Below are positions 50,678 to 58,804 of a DNA stretch of 64,000 nt, in pieces. Where the stretch lies: NCBI RefSeq assembly GCF_024753205.1, contig NZ_JANUGZ010000005.1, forward strand, positions 451,354-515,353. Direction: 5' to 3'. Numbering within the stretch: the stretch's first letter is position 1; every line of letters begins with the position of its first letter. This stretch comes from Massilia aurea. Lineage in GTDB: Bacteria; Pseudomonadota; Gammaproteobacteria; Burkholderiales; Burkholderiaceae_D. The position numbers and the translations under genes were made by a program. The notes beneath the pieces were generated by a model, which was not told the DNA's origin, ran no database searches, and saw only the letters and a list, made by a program, of their open reading frames with translations.

Positions 50678-51621
50678 GAGCCTTCGACAACGCGCCGGTT
50701 CGCGACGCCAAACGGCACGTGCACCATCGGGATCGTGCCGCCCGGGCCGGATTTGAGATGCGTGAGCTGGTCATCAAAAAAGATGTGCGGCTTGAACACC
50801 GACAGCACGCGCGCCTTGTCCATCCCGCCCAGGAAGAAGGTCTCGTCGGCCGAGACACCCCAGCTGCCCAGCGTGGTCACGACGCGTTCGTGCGCCGGCG
50901 CGCTGCGCGCCGTGATGATGGCAATGCGCACGATGCGGCGGTAGTCCGGGTCGGCCTGCTGTGCGTCGTGTTCCAGCTGCTGCAGCATGGCCAGCTTGCG
51001 AAACATCCCGGCCAGCGGGCCTGGCTGGTGCGGGCGCGCCATGTGCAGGGTTTCGTGGGCGTGGAACTCGCCCAGGTCGTTGTTGCGCTTGTAGACCGTT
51101 TCGGATTCATCGTCGGCGATGACGCCATCGAAGTCGAACGCCACCCGCAGCTCGATGTCGTCTTCTTCGTCGGCGATCGCGGACGGCAGCACGAGACCGG
51201 CCGGGTAATCGACCGTGATGGCGCTTTTGACGTCCTCTTCGTTCGCGGACAGGAACAGGGCGGTATTGAATGCGGGCAGATACGGATAAGGCGATTTGCC
51301 GCTCATGAACACGGCGCGCGAGATGTCCAGGCCGTAGTGGGCGATCGAACGCATCACACGCAGGCCCGTCTCGGGCGAATTGCGCGAGAACAGCACCACT
51401 TCAACGGGCGCCTGTTGCGGGAAGCACCGGTTGAGGCTCAGGAAACGCCGGATGAACGGGAACGCGACGCCGCGCGCCAGGATCACGTCGCGCTGGCGCG
51501 CCTGGTGGCTGCGATAGGCTTCCGGGCCCTCGTCCAGATACACCTGGTGCGAGTCGGACAGGTCGAACAGCGCGCTGGAAGCGACGCCGATCACGAGTTT
51601 TTCTTCGATGGGAAAGGGCAT
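50674..51621 (-). CDS. 5'-nucleotidase (PF06189 family)
   Basis: A 315-residue protein of the family that includes vertebrate cytosolic 5'-nucleotidase I and bacterial homologues, hydrolysing nucleoside 5'-monophosphates. The HAD-like catalytic motif is RVAFDFDGVIADDESE near residue 160. Other stretches (LVIGVASSALFDL, RNSPETGLRVMRSI, FLGGMDKARVLSVFKPHIFFDDQ) match the family. Its ATG immediately follows the stop of the upstream HDOD gene (no gap), indicating an operon. It is soluble and cytoplasmic. Confidence 0.85.
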   Translation of the reverse strand: MPFPIEEKLVIGVASSALFDLSDSHQVYLDEGPEAYRSHQARQRDVILARGVAFPFIRRFLSLNRCFPQQAPVEVVLFSRNSPETGLRVMRSIAHYGLDISRAVFMSGKSPYPYLPAFNTALFLSANEEDVKSAITVDYPAGLVLPSAIADEEDDIELRVAFDFDGVIADDESETVYKRNNDLGEFHAHETLHMARPHQPGPLAGMFRKLAMLQQLEHDAQQADPDYRRIVRIAIITARSAPAHERVVTTLGSWGVSADETFFLGGMDKARVLSVFKPHIFFDDQLTHLKSGPGGTIPMVHVPFGVANRRVVEGS

Positions 51622-52629
51622 TCAGGTGTCCTGCCGGTTGGCGTTGTCGGTGTCGTTGAAGGTATCGTAGACCTGTCTCAGGCCTGCGGGCAGGGCTGTT
51701 ACGGCGTCCACGAATGCCGGCTGGCCGCCGCCGGCCAGCATGTGCAGCTTGGCCAGGCGGTCGGCCCCGCCCAGCGCGGCGGGCAGACTGGTGGACACGG
51801 TCGCGGCGTCGCCCAGATGCGCGATGGCGTGGCCGATGGCCGGTGGCAGTTCCCACTCGCCGGCAATCCCGGCCGAAATCAGACGCGCGGCGTGCACCAG
51901 GCGAAGGCCGAAGGCATCGCTGTCGGGCAGGCCGCCGGTGGGCAACAGGCCATCGATCACGCGCAGCGCCACGATCAGGCCGACATTGTGCATCAGCCCC
52001 GCCAGATAAGCTTCGAACGGATCGGCGCCGTGGCTTGGGGCCAGCAGGCTGGCCGCCTGCGCGCATTTCTCGGACTGGCTCCACAACTGCGGCGCGACGA
52101 GGCGTGCGAGGCGGCTGGTCTGCAGGCTGATAATCCGGCGAAACGCCACGCGTGCCAGCAGCATGCGCAGACCGTTCTGGCCAAGCAGCAGCAGCGCGCC
52201 TTCCAGGTTGCGCACGGGCGAACTTGGCTGGTAATACGGGCTGTTGACTTCACGGAGGACCTCCGCCACCAGCACGGCGTCCTGCGCCACCTGGCGCGCC
52301 AGGTCGGCCGATGAAGCAATATCGCTGCGCAGGCTGCGCAGTACTTGCGGGATCACGGCCGGCACGCGCGGCACGAGGGTGCTGGCCGCCTGCGGATCGC
52401 GCACGAGCCGCGCCAGTTCATCGAGCACCAGGCTTTCGTCGCCCGCTGCGCCCGTGATATGCGGACCAGCCAGCCAATGGAAAAAGGCGAGATCCAGGTC
52501 AGGCAAGGGGGATTCACAGGCGATCGGCGTGGTGGCCTCGGCGGATGGCGGCAGGGTACGCGAGTTGAGCGGGTAGTCGACAGGCGATGCGGGTGCATTG
52601 CCAAACAGGCGTGCAAGCCAGCGCTTCAT
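51622..52629 (-). CDS. HDOD-domain signalling protein
   Basis: A 335-residue protein whose main part (residues about 75-290) is an HDOD domain: SLRSDIASSADLARQVAQD, VRNLEGALLLLGQNGLRMLL, and AYLAGLMHNVGLIVALRVID. HDOD proteins resemble HD hydrolases without full metal sites and often act near chemotaxis, two-component or c-di-GMP systems. The start at 52629 (MKRWLARLFG) is preferred because it matches the domain's usual N terminus, although no clear ribosome-binding site is seen. It is translationally adjacent to the 5'-nucleotidase gene. Confidence 0.8.
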   Translation of the reverse strand: MKRWLARLFGNAPASPVDYPLNSRTLPPSAEATTPIACESPLPDLDLAFFHWLAGPHITGAAGDESLVLDELARLVRDPQAASTLVPRVPAVIPQVLRSLRSDIASSADLARQVAQDAVLVAEVLREVNSPYYQPSSPVRNLEGALLLLGQNGLRMLLARVAFRRIISLQTSRLARLVAPQLWSQSEKCAQAASLLAPSHGADPFEAYLAGLMHNVGLIVALRVIDGLLPTGGLPDSDAFGLRLVHAARLISAGIAGEWELPPAIGHAIAHLGDAATVSTSLPAALGGADRLAKLHMLAGGGQPAFVDAVTALPAGLRQVYDTFNDTDNANRQDT

Positions 52630-52722
52630 GGGGAGGACATCTGGAGAGGTATGGGCATGGAGCGATTCTACCGCGCCAGCCCGGCGCACGACCGGGAGGC
52701 CGGCCATGCGTCTATCAGCTTG

Positions 52723-52989
52723 TTACTTTGTATCCGAACCGGTGGTCGTGTGACCCGTGTTGGTCGGTGTGCTGGCGTTGCCCGTCGCGGTCGGCGTACC
52801 GGTACTCGCGCCTTCGGTCGGGGTAATGCCCATTTGGGCATCGACCGTCGAATTGCCGGTCGAGCCAGCTGCCGTCGAGCCCATCGAGGACGAACCGCTG
52901 CTGCTGGTGCCCATGGTGTCGGTGGTGTTGCAACCGGCCAGGGCCAGAGCCATGATGCCGCCGATGAGTGCAGTGTGAAGAGATTTCAT
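52723..52989 (-). CDS. Small Ser/Thr/Gly-rich lipoprotein (first of a pair)
   Basis: An 88-residue lipoprotein. The start at 52989 has AAGGAG upstream and opens a signal (MKSLHTALIGGIMALALAGC). The mature part is low-complexity Ser, Thr and Gly (TSSSGSSSMGSTAAGSTG) with no predicted fold, ending GHTTTGSDTK. It resembles the next gene in signal, composition and orientation, suggesting duplication. No function is known. Confidence 0.68.
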   Translation of the reverse strand: MKSLHTALIGGIMALALAGCNTTDTMGTSSSGSSSMGSTAAGSTGNSTVDAQMGITPTEGASTGTPTATGNASTPTNTGHTTTGSDTK

Positions 52990-53108
52990 AGCATTGCTCC
53001 TTGAGAGTGGAATGACATGGTCAGGTGCGGCCACCCGGGGGTGACCGACTGACTGCCCACGCGCACGTTGTGCAGCTGTGGGTTCGTGCTTCTACTTCTG
53101 CCTATGGA

Positions 53109-53369
53109 TCAGCGACCGGTGGCCGAGTTGGTGACTGGCTCGTTGTTGCTGGAGGTGCCCGAGGCGCTGTTCACGCCCGTAGCACCGGTGGCGCCCGAAT
53201 TCCAGCTACCCTGGCCTGCGGTGGTGCTTGGGGTCTGCACCGAGCCGGTGCTCGACATCGTGCTGCTCGAGCCCGACATGCTGTCGGTCGTCTTGCTTGG
53301 GGTGTCGCATGCTGCCAGGCCAAATGCCATCATGCCTGCGATCAGTGCGGTTCCGAGGGTGCGTGTCAT
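53109..53369 (-). CDS. Small Ser/Thr/Gly-rich lipoprotein (second of a pair)
   Basis: An 86-residue lipoprotein with signal MTRTLGTALIAGMMAFGLAAC, similar in layout to its neighbour. The mature part is again Ser/Thr/Asn-rich (SMSGSSSTMSSTGSVQTPS). GGAGAC precedes the ATG. It is separated from its paralogue by 119 bases, so each may have its own promoter. Confidence 0.68.
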   Translation of the reverse strand: MTRTLGTALIAGMMAFGLAACDTPSKTTDSMSGSSSTMSSTGSVQTPSTTAGQGSWNSGATGATGVNSASGTSSNNEPVTNSATGR

Positions 53370-53497
53370 GGTTGTCTCCGTGATGATTAAGTTGTCTTAT
53401 CATCAAGCAACCGCGGGTTCACACGAATAGGAACGGAGAGTTCATTCTTGTAGGACGACACGCCCAGCGCACGTCAGCGCAGGCGTCAGTACAGTCG

Positions 53498-55276
53498 TCA
53501 ATGAACTTCTGCCTCGTGGGTGGCCAGCCAGGCCAGCAGCTCGGCAGCCGGTAGTGGCCTGCTGTAGAAATAGCCCTGCACCTTGTCGCACAGGTGGCTG
53601 CGCACCACGTCCAGCTGCGACTGCGTTTCGATGCCCTCGGCCACCGTCGTCATCCCCAGGCTGCGGGCAACCTTGACGGTGGCTTCGATCAGCACGCGAT
53701 GATGGGCGCTGGTATCGGCCTGGCAGACAAACGAGCGATCGATCTTGACCGTGTCCACGGGCAGCAGGTGCAGGCTCGACAGAGACGAATAACCGGTACC
53801 GAAATCGTCCAGCGCCAGCTGGATGCCCAGGCCCTTCAGGTCGTGCAGGCGCTGCTGGATATCTTGGTCCTGGGCGGCCAGGCTTTCGGTCACTTCCAGC
53901 TGCAGGCAGCCCGGCGGCATGCCGGTGTCGTGCAGGATCCGCCGTACACCGTCGATCCACCCCGGTTGCGCCAGCTGCGCACGCGACAGGTTCACAGCCA
54001 TCAGGCCGGGGGCGCGGTCGCCCAGACGCGCGCGCCAGTCAAGAAAGTCGCGACAGGCGCGTTCGAGGACGAAGTCGCCCAGCATGCCGATCAGGCCGCA
54101 TTCCTCGGCCACCTCGATGAAGTCGATCGGCGGCACGATCCCACGCACCGGATGGCGCCAGCGCACCAGCGCCTCGACCCCGGCGGCGTAATCGACGCCA
54201 CCACACGGCAGCAGGCGCACGACCGGCTGGTAGACGACGAACAGCTGTTCCTCGACCAGGGCCTGGCGCAGTTCGGCTTCGATGCCGGCGCGGCGCGCAG
54301 CGCGTTCGCGCATGCTTGGCGCAAATACCACGTGGCGGTTGCCGCCGGCCCGCTTGGCCTCGACCATCGCGATGCCGGCGTCGCGCAGCACGTCGTCCGG
54401 CTCGCGCAGTACGATCTCCGGGTCGTCCAGGCTCCAGGCCAGGCCGACGCTGGCGCCGCAGACGATGTCGTGGCCATCGACCAGATACGGGTGGGCCAGC
54501 GCATCGAGCAGGCGCAGCGCGATGCGCTCGGCATCGGCGCGTCCGCGCAGACCGTCGAGCAGGATGACGAATTCGTCGCCACCGGTGCGGGCTGCCAGCT
54601 GGCCGGCCTGCGTACCAGGTTCAATACGGCCCAGCGCCGGGCGCAGCGCGCCGCGCAGGCGGTCGGCCATGTGCATCAGCAGATGGTCGCCCACGGCCTG
54701 GCCCAGGCTGTCGTTGAGCTGACGGAAGCGGTCGCAATTGAGCGTCAGTACCGCGAAGCCGACGTCGGACACCGGTTGCGCCAGCAGGTGCTGCAGCGCG
54801 TCGCGTACTGCCTCGCGGTTGGGCATGCGGGTGAGGTTATCGGTGCGCGCCGCGTTGCGCAGGCGGCGCGACAGCACCTCTTGCTCGCGCTGTACTTCAA
54901 ACGTGGCGTCGGCCACGGTCGCCATCAGGCGCTCGGGGTCGAGCTTCATCAGGTTCAGCGCCAGCACCTGCAGGCTGCCGCTGGCGGCGTGCGGCACGCC
55001 CACCGGCAGGCGCAGGCCTTCGCAGATCATGCCGGATGGTTCGAGAAATGCCTCGACCATGGTTGCCAGGTGCGGCGCCACCGGCGCAAGCACGTCGAAC
55101 AGGTTGTCCAGGCCCTGTGCGGTGGCCAGCGGCATCAGGAGCCGCGACGCCATCGGGTTGAGCATGTCGACCGTGCCGTCGAGCGAGGTCTGGGCCAGGC
55201 CGATCGGCGCCCGGTACAGGAACTGCACCAGCGCTTCATAAGCGTCGACCGCGTCGTGCTGCACTTTAGGCTCCAT
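53498..55276 (-). CDS. GGDEF-EAL protein (c-di-GMP turnover), third gene of the PYP operon
   Basis: A 592-residue cytoplasmic protein. Residues 1-130 form a PAS-like sensor that resembles the one on the upstream diguanylate cyclase. The GGDEF domain has an intact GGDEF at residues 232-236 but no RxxD inhibitory site at the usual place, and the EAL domain has EAL at 368-370 (GVEALVRW), plus DDFGTGYSSL, AEGIET and QGYFYSRP, the residues needed for phosphodiesterase activity. It could thus make or degrade c-di-GMP. The start at 55276 has AGGAGG six bases upstream and overlaps the preceding gene by 11 bases. No membrane segment is visible. Confidence 0.92.
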   Translation of the reverse strand: MEPKVQHDAVDAYEALVQFLYRAPIGLAQTSLDGTVDMLNPMASRLLMPLATAQGLDNLFDVLAPVAPHLATMVEAFLEPSGMICEGLRLPVGVPHAASGSLQVLALNLMKLDPERLMATVADATFEVQREQEVLSRRLRNAARTDNLTRMPNREAVRDALQHLLAQPVSDVGFAVLTLNCDRFRQLNDSLGQAVGDHLLMHMADRLRGALRPALGRIEPGTQAGQLAARTGGDEFVILLDGLRGRADAERIALRLLDALAHPYLVDGHDIVCGASVGLAWSLDDPEIVLREPDDVLRDAGIAMVEAKRAGGNRHVVFAPSMRERAARRAGIEAELRQALVEEQLFVVYQPVVRLLPCGGVDYAAGVEALVRWRHPVRGIVPPIDFIEVAEECGLIGMLGDFVLERACRDFLDWRARLGDRAPGLMAVNLSRAQLAQPGWIDGVRRILHDTGMPPGCLQLEVTESLAAQDQDIQQRLHDLKGLGIQLALDDFGTGYSSLSSLHLLPVDTVKIDRSFVCQADTSAHHRVLIEATVKVARSLGMTTVAEGIETQSQLDVVRSHLCDKVQGYFYSRPLPAAELLAWLATHEAEVH

Positions 55277-56627
55277 CGAGCGCCTCCTGCGGGGCGGCGA
55301 CGGCTTCGGGTTGCCAGGCCAGGGCGCGGTTGCGGCCCGCGCGCTTGGCCGTGTACAGGGCCTGGTCGGCCTGCTTGATGAGCAGGTCGACGCCGCACTG
55401 GCCGTCGACCGAGACCGCCACGCCGGCGCTGATCGTGCACACGATCGCCTGGCCGTCGAAGCTCTTGGCGTCCAGTGCGACGCGCGCGCACAGGCGTTCG
55501 GCCAGATCCAGCGCATGCGCCAGGTCGGTCGACGGCAGCAGCACGGCGAATTCCTCGCCGCCGATGCGCGCCACGACATCGACTTCGCGGAAGAAGTCGA
55601 GCAGGATCGCCGCCAGGTGTTGCAGCACGGCGTCGCCGCCCGGATGGCCGTAGCGGTCGTTGATGGCCTTGAAGTGGTCGGCGTCGAGGATGATCATCGC
55701 CGTCGGCCGCGGCGCGGCGCGGCTGCGTTCGAACTCCTGGCTGGCGGCGTCGAACAGCGCGCGGCGGTTGGCCAGGCCAGTGAGGTGGTCGCTGAACGCT
55801 TCGCGCCTGCGGCGCTCGGCGATGTCGCGCTTGTCGCTCACGTCGCGCAGGATCAGGCAGTAGGCCGGACCCTCTTCGCAAGGCAGGCTCGGGGCGCCAT
55901 CGGCGGCCTCGCGGTCGGCTTCCGGCAGCGGCGCGATCATCACGCTGCCCCAGAATGCGCTGCCGTCGGCGCGCAGCAGGCGGCTTTCGTCCAGCGCCCA
56001 GCCGTCGGCGTCGGCTTCGCGCAGGCGGTCCAGCGCGCGCTCGGGCGTGATCGCATCGTTTGGATAGAACATCGTGTAGCTCTGGCCGGCGGTTTCAGGA
56101 CCGAAGCCGGTCACGCGGCCGATGCTCGGGTTCCATTCGCACAGGCGGCCGTGGGCGTCCAGGCTGGCGAGCGCATAGTCGGTGATGCCGGTCAGGACCG
56201 CATTGAGCCAGGCGTCGTTCTGCCGCTGGCGGCATTCGCGCCGCACCTGCTCGGTGATGTCGTCGATGACCGCCATGATGCGGCTGGCGTCGAGACGGAG
56301 CAGCGTGATCGACAGGATCTGCGGCATGCGCTTGCTGCAGCCGCTGCCGGCATGCAGGTGCACGTGCATGCCGTCGCAGATCTTGCCGCTCTGGACCGTG
56401 CTTTGCTGGCACAGGTTGCGCAGGTCGGGCGCAATGTCTTCGAGCGCGACGAACAGGTTGTCCAGCCCGCCATTGCGCGAGTGCGGCATCAGGAGCTGGG
56501 CCGCGATCGGGTTGATCATGGCGATGTCGCCATCGCCGTCGAGCTGCACCAGCCCAACCGGGGCGAGATACAGGAACTGGATCAGCGCCTCGTATTCCGC
56601 GCTGAGCTGGGCGAGGTCGTCAGTCAC
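55266..56627 (-). CDS. PAS-GGDEF diguanylate cyclase, second gene of the PYP operon
   Basis: A 453-residue cytoplasmic diguanylate cyclase. Residues 1-130 form a PAS-like domain, residues about 145-275 a second PAS (LASLDAHGRLCEWNPS, then a PAC-like YCLILRDVSDKRDIAE), and the C-terminal domain has the active-site GGEEF at 356-360. A product-inhibition I-site RxxD lies at 347-350 (REVD), exactly five residues before it. The enzyme should be an active, feedback-controlled c-di-GMP synthase. Its GTG start overlaps the PYP stop by four bases (GTGA), so it is made together with the photoreceptor. Confidence 0.93.
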   Translation of the reverse strand: MTDDLAQLSAEYEALIQFLYLAPVGLVQLDGDGDIAMINPIAAQLLMPHSRNGGLDNLFVALEDIAPDLRNLCQQSTVQSGKICDGMHVHLHAGSGCSKRMPQILSITLLRLDASRIMAVIDDITEQVRRECRQRQNDAWLNAVLTGITDYALASLDAHGRLCEWNPSIGRVTGFGPETAGQSYTMFYPNDAITPERALDRLREADADGWALDESRLLRADGSAFWGSVMIAPLPEADREAADGAPSLPCEEGPAYCLILRDVSDKRDIAERRRREAFSDHLTGLANRRALFDAASQEFERSRAAPRPTAMIILDADHFKAINDRYGHPGGDAVLQHLAAILLDFFREVDVVARIGGEEFAVLLPSTDLAHALDLAERLCARVALDAKSFDGQAIVCTISAGVAVSVDGQCGVDLLIKQADQALYTAKRAGRNRALAWQPEAVAAPQEALDGA

Positions 56628-57007
56628 TTTGGCTGCCGCTTGACGAGAACGTAGCGCGTTGCGTTGCCCGGGGTGGACAGCAGGCGCAGGGCGACTTTTA
56701 CCGGACGCATGCGCAGCGTCAGGACGTAGTCGATGGTTTCATCAAGCGCGACGTTTTGTTCCAGCGCGTCATCGAAACGCTGCGCCACCATGAAGTTGTT
56801 CATGCACGGTGCGACGTTGGTGAACAGCGGCTGGCCCAGGACGCGCTGCGGCGACAGGCCGGCGGCTTGCGACTCGAACGCGTTGTACCGGTTGACCTCG
56901 GTGTTGGCGTCGAAACCGATGACGCCGAAATCGAGCTGGTCCAGTTCTTCAGAAGAACACGCGTCGAGTCGGGTGGCCATCTCGGGGAAGTCAAAAGCAA
57001 AAGTCAT
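56624..57007 (-). CDS. pyp: Photoactive yellow protein (PYP)
   Basis: A 127-residue PAS-fold blue-light receptor. Known PYPs bind p-coumaric acid as a thioester to Cys69 and cycle on blue light. Here the counterpart is Cys68 in NVAPCMNN. Tyr41 and Glu45 (in RYNAFES) match Tyr42 and Glu46, which hydrogen-bond the chromophore, and Tyr94, Met100 and the C-terminal VKR also match. Thr50 and Arg52 of the reference are replaced by Ala49 and Leu51, so colour or photocycle speed may differ. I chose the ATG at 57007 because the resulting length (127) and numbering fit the 125-residue reference; ATGs at 57058 and 57100 are possible and none has a good ribosome-binding site. It heads the operon with two c-di-GMP genes. 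Confidence 0.9.
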   Translation of the reverse strand: MTFAFDFPEMATRLDACSSEELDQLDFGVIGFDANTEVNRYNAFESQAAGLSPQRVLGQPLFTNVAPCMNNFMVAQRFDDALEQNVALDETIDYVLTLRMRPVKVALRLLSTPGNATRYVLVKRQPK

Positions 57008-57185
57008 GAATTGGGTGCCGACGCGCGGCCAGTGGATATTGGTCAATGATGTTGCCATGTGCAATGAAGGTGTGTCAATTGCCCATCTGCAACAATTCAC
57101 TATTTTACTGCGAGAATGCGCATTTCTTCACACGTAGTTGCAAATTGACAGCCTCCCGTTTCAACGTCACCATGCCTCCCTCTTC

Positions 57186-58430
57186 ATGTTCTCACATTTC
57201 ATGACACATACACCGGAAGATACGGCCTGCTGGTGGCGCGACGGCACGGGTTTGCGGCGCGTGGTCGCCGACCTGCTGGGCGCCGAACTGGCGGCGCTGC
57301 GGCCCGGCAGGCAGACGCTGGCGCAACCCTGGCCGGCGTCGCTCGATCTGCGCGCGGACCTGGGCGCCGATTCCCTCGAGCTGATGGGACTGGCGTCGGC
57401 GCTGGAAGCCCAGTTGCACCTGCAGGGGACGGCCGACGCGCCGCTGCTGAAGCACACTCGTCTGGGAGACTGGCTGGACGCGGCGCGCGCCGGCCTGGAT
57501 GCCCACGGCAGCGCGCTGACGTTTCGCACCTCGGGCAGCAGCGGCGCGCCCAAGCCATGCATGCATCGGCTGGCCTTGCTGTGGCAAGAAGTCGAGGCGC
57601 TTGCCACATTGCTGCCTGGCCGCCGGCGCATCGTCAGCCTGGTGCCGGCGCACCATATCTATGGCTTCCTGTTTACCGTCCTGCTGCCGCGCCGCCTGGG
57701 GATCGACACCGTGTGCGACCTGCGCGGCCATGCACCGGCGGCGCTGGCGGCCCGGCTGACTGCGGGTGACCTGGTGATTGGGCATCCCGATCTGTGGCGC
57801 GCGTTCGGCCAGGCTGCCGGGCCGCTGGCGCCGGACGTCGTCGGCGTGACGTCGACGGCGCCGTGTCCGCTAGATGTGGCCCGCGCTGCGCTCGGCACGG
57901 GGTTGGCGCAGCTGGTGCAGGTGTATGGCAGCTCCGAGACCGCTGGCGTCGGTTGGCGCGACGAACCCGAGGGCGGCTATACGCTGTTTCCGTATTGGTC
58001 ACGCACTGGCCAGGGCGATGGCCTGGTGCGCCAGTGTCCGGACGGGACGCGACAGCCAGCCCTGTTGCAGGACCGGCTGGCGTGGCGTGACGACGGACGT
58101 TTCCAGCCAGACGGGCGCATCGACCAGGCGGTGCAGGTCGGTGGCGTCAATGTGTTTCCGGGCTATGTGGCCGATGTGCTGCGGCTGCATCCGGCCGTGC
58201 TGGAGGCCAGCGTGCGCCGCATGCGCCCTGATGAAGGTGAGCGCCTCAAGGCCTTCGTGGTGGTGCGTGACGGCGTTACGCTTGATGCCGGTCTGCAGGC
58301 CGGTTTGCACACCTGGCTGAGCGAGCGCCTGACGGCGCCCGAATGTCCGGCGGCCTATTCGTTCGGGCCGCGCCTGCCGCGTGGGGCGAGCGGCAAGCTG
58401 GCCGACTGGATCATCGACAGCGACGTCTAG
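57186..58430 (+). CDS. pcl: p-Coumarate-activating AMP ligase of the PYP type
   Basis: A 414-residue adenylate-forming enzyme. The ATP/AMP motifs are FRTSGSSGAPK (about residues 115-125), VYGSSETAGVGW and DRLAWRDDGRFQPDGR. The C-terminal lysine segment is LPRGASGKLADW. It is shorter than ordinary acyl-CoA ligases and resembles the 4-coumarate-CoA ligase group linked to PYP (and the related aryl-acid ligases of pigment pathways). Being divergent from pyp argues for p-coumarate activation. Residues 20-90 look carrier-protein-like, with DLGADSLELMGL (Ser63). The start is uncertain; ATG 57201 or TTG 57138 are alternatives. Confidence 0.82.
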   Translation: MFSHFMTHTPEDTACWWRDGTGLRRVVADLLGAELAALRPGRQTLAQPWPASLDLRADLGADSLELMGLASALEAQLHLQGTADAPLLKHTRLGDWLDAARAGLDAHGSALTFRTSGSSGAPKPCMHRLALLWQEVEALATLLPGRRRIVSLVPAHHIYGFLFTVLLPRRLGIDTVCDLRGHAPAALAARLTAGDLVIGHPDLWRAFGQAAGPLAPDVVGVTSTAPCPLDVARAALGTGLAQLVQVYGSSETAGVGWRDEPEGGYTLFPYWSRTGQGDGLVRQCPDGTRQPALLQDRLAWRDDGRFQPDGRIDQAVQVGGVNVFPGYVADVLRLHPAVLEASVRRMRPDEGERLKAFVVVRDGVTLDAGLQAGLHTWLSERLTAPECPAAYSFGPRLPRGASGKLADWIIDSDV

Positions 58431-58444
58431 CGGCGAGTACGCGG

Positions 58445-58804
58445 CTACAGCGCGACGAAGCTCTCGAAGCCGCCAAAGAACATGCGCTTGACGTCGAACG
58501 GCACGCCGCCCGGTTGCATCATGGCGGCCAGGCGTGGATCGCTCATGACTTTTTCATTGACCGCATCGCGGTGGGCCCGCGATTCATAGACGGCCCAGGC
58601 GAGGATCACCGTTTCGCCTTCTTTGAGTTGTACGCTTTGCGGGAACGACGTGTGTTCGCCGGACGAAACGTCGTCGGCGATCCATTCACGGTATTCGAGC
58701 GCGCCATGCTCGCGCCAGACGGTGCTGGCCAGCTGCGCCTGGGCGCGGTACGTTTCAATGCTGGAGGTAGGAAGCGGAAGGACAAAACCATCGACATATG
58801 CCAT
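58445..58804 (-). CDS. DUF1428-family protein (YbaA-like)
   Basis: A 119-residue single-domain protein of the DUF1428 family, a dimeric alpha-beta barrel like E. coli YbaA. Typical stretches are YVDGFVLPLPTSSIETYRA, WREHGALEYREWIADDV and FDVKRMFFGGFESF. The function is unknown. The start at 58804 has GGGAGATC upstream; the frame extends further but without a better start. It lies between two convergent or same-strand genes (pcl ends 14 bases away). Confidence 0.85.
   Translation of the reverse strand: MAYVDGFVLPLPTSSIETYRAQAQLASTVWREHGALEYREWIADDVSSGEHTSFPQSVQLKEGETVILAWAVYESRAHRDAVNEKVMSDPRLAAMMQPGGVPFDVKRMFFGGFESFVAL

Noticed and set aside
56624..57100. Longer PYP reading frame starting at 57100 or 57058
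   Set aside because: The start at 57007 gives 127 residues with Cys68, Tyr41 and Glu45 one position from the reference PYP numbering. The extra N-terminal residues match nothing in PYP and have no ribosome-binding site.
57145..57150. TTGACA as a -35 element for the ligase gene
   Set aside because: The hexamer at the right distance (CACCAT) is a poor -10 match, so no promoter is called.
57186..58430. Ligase as part of an aryl-polyene or xanthomonadin pigment cluster
   Set aside because: No ketosynthase, acyl carrier, dehydratase or exporter genes lie around it, while pyp is directly divergent.
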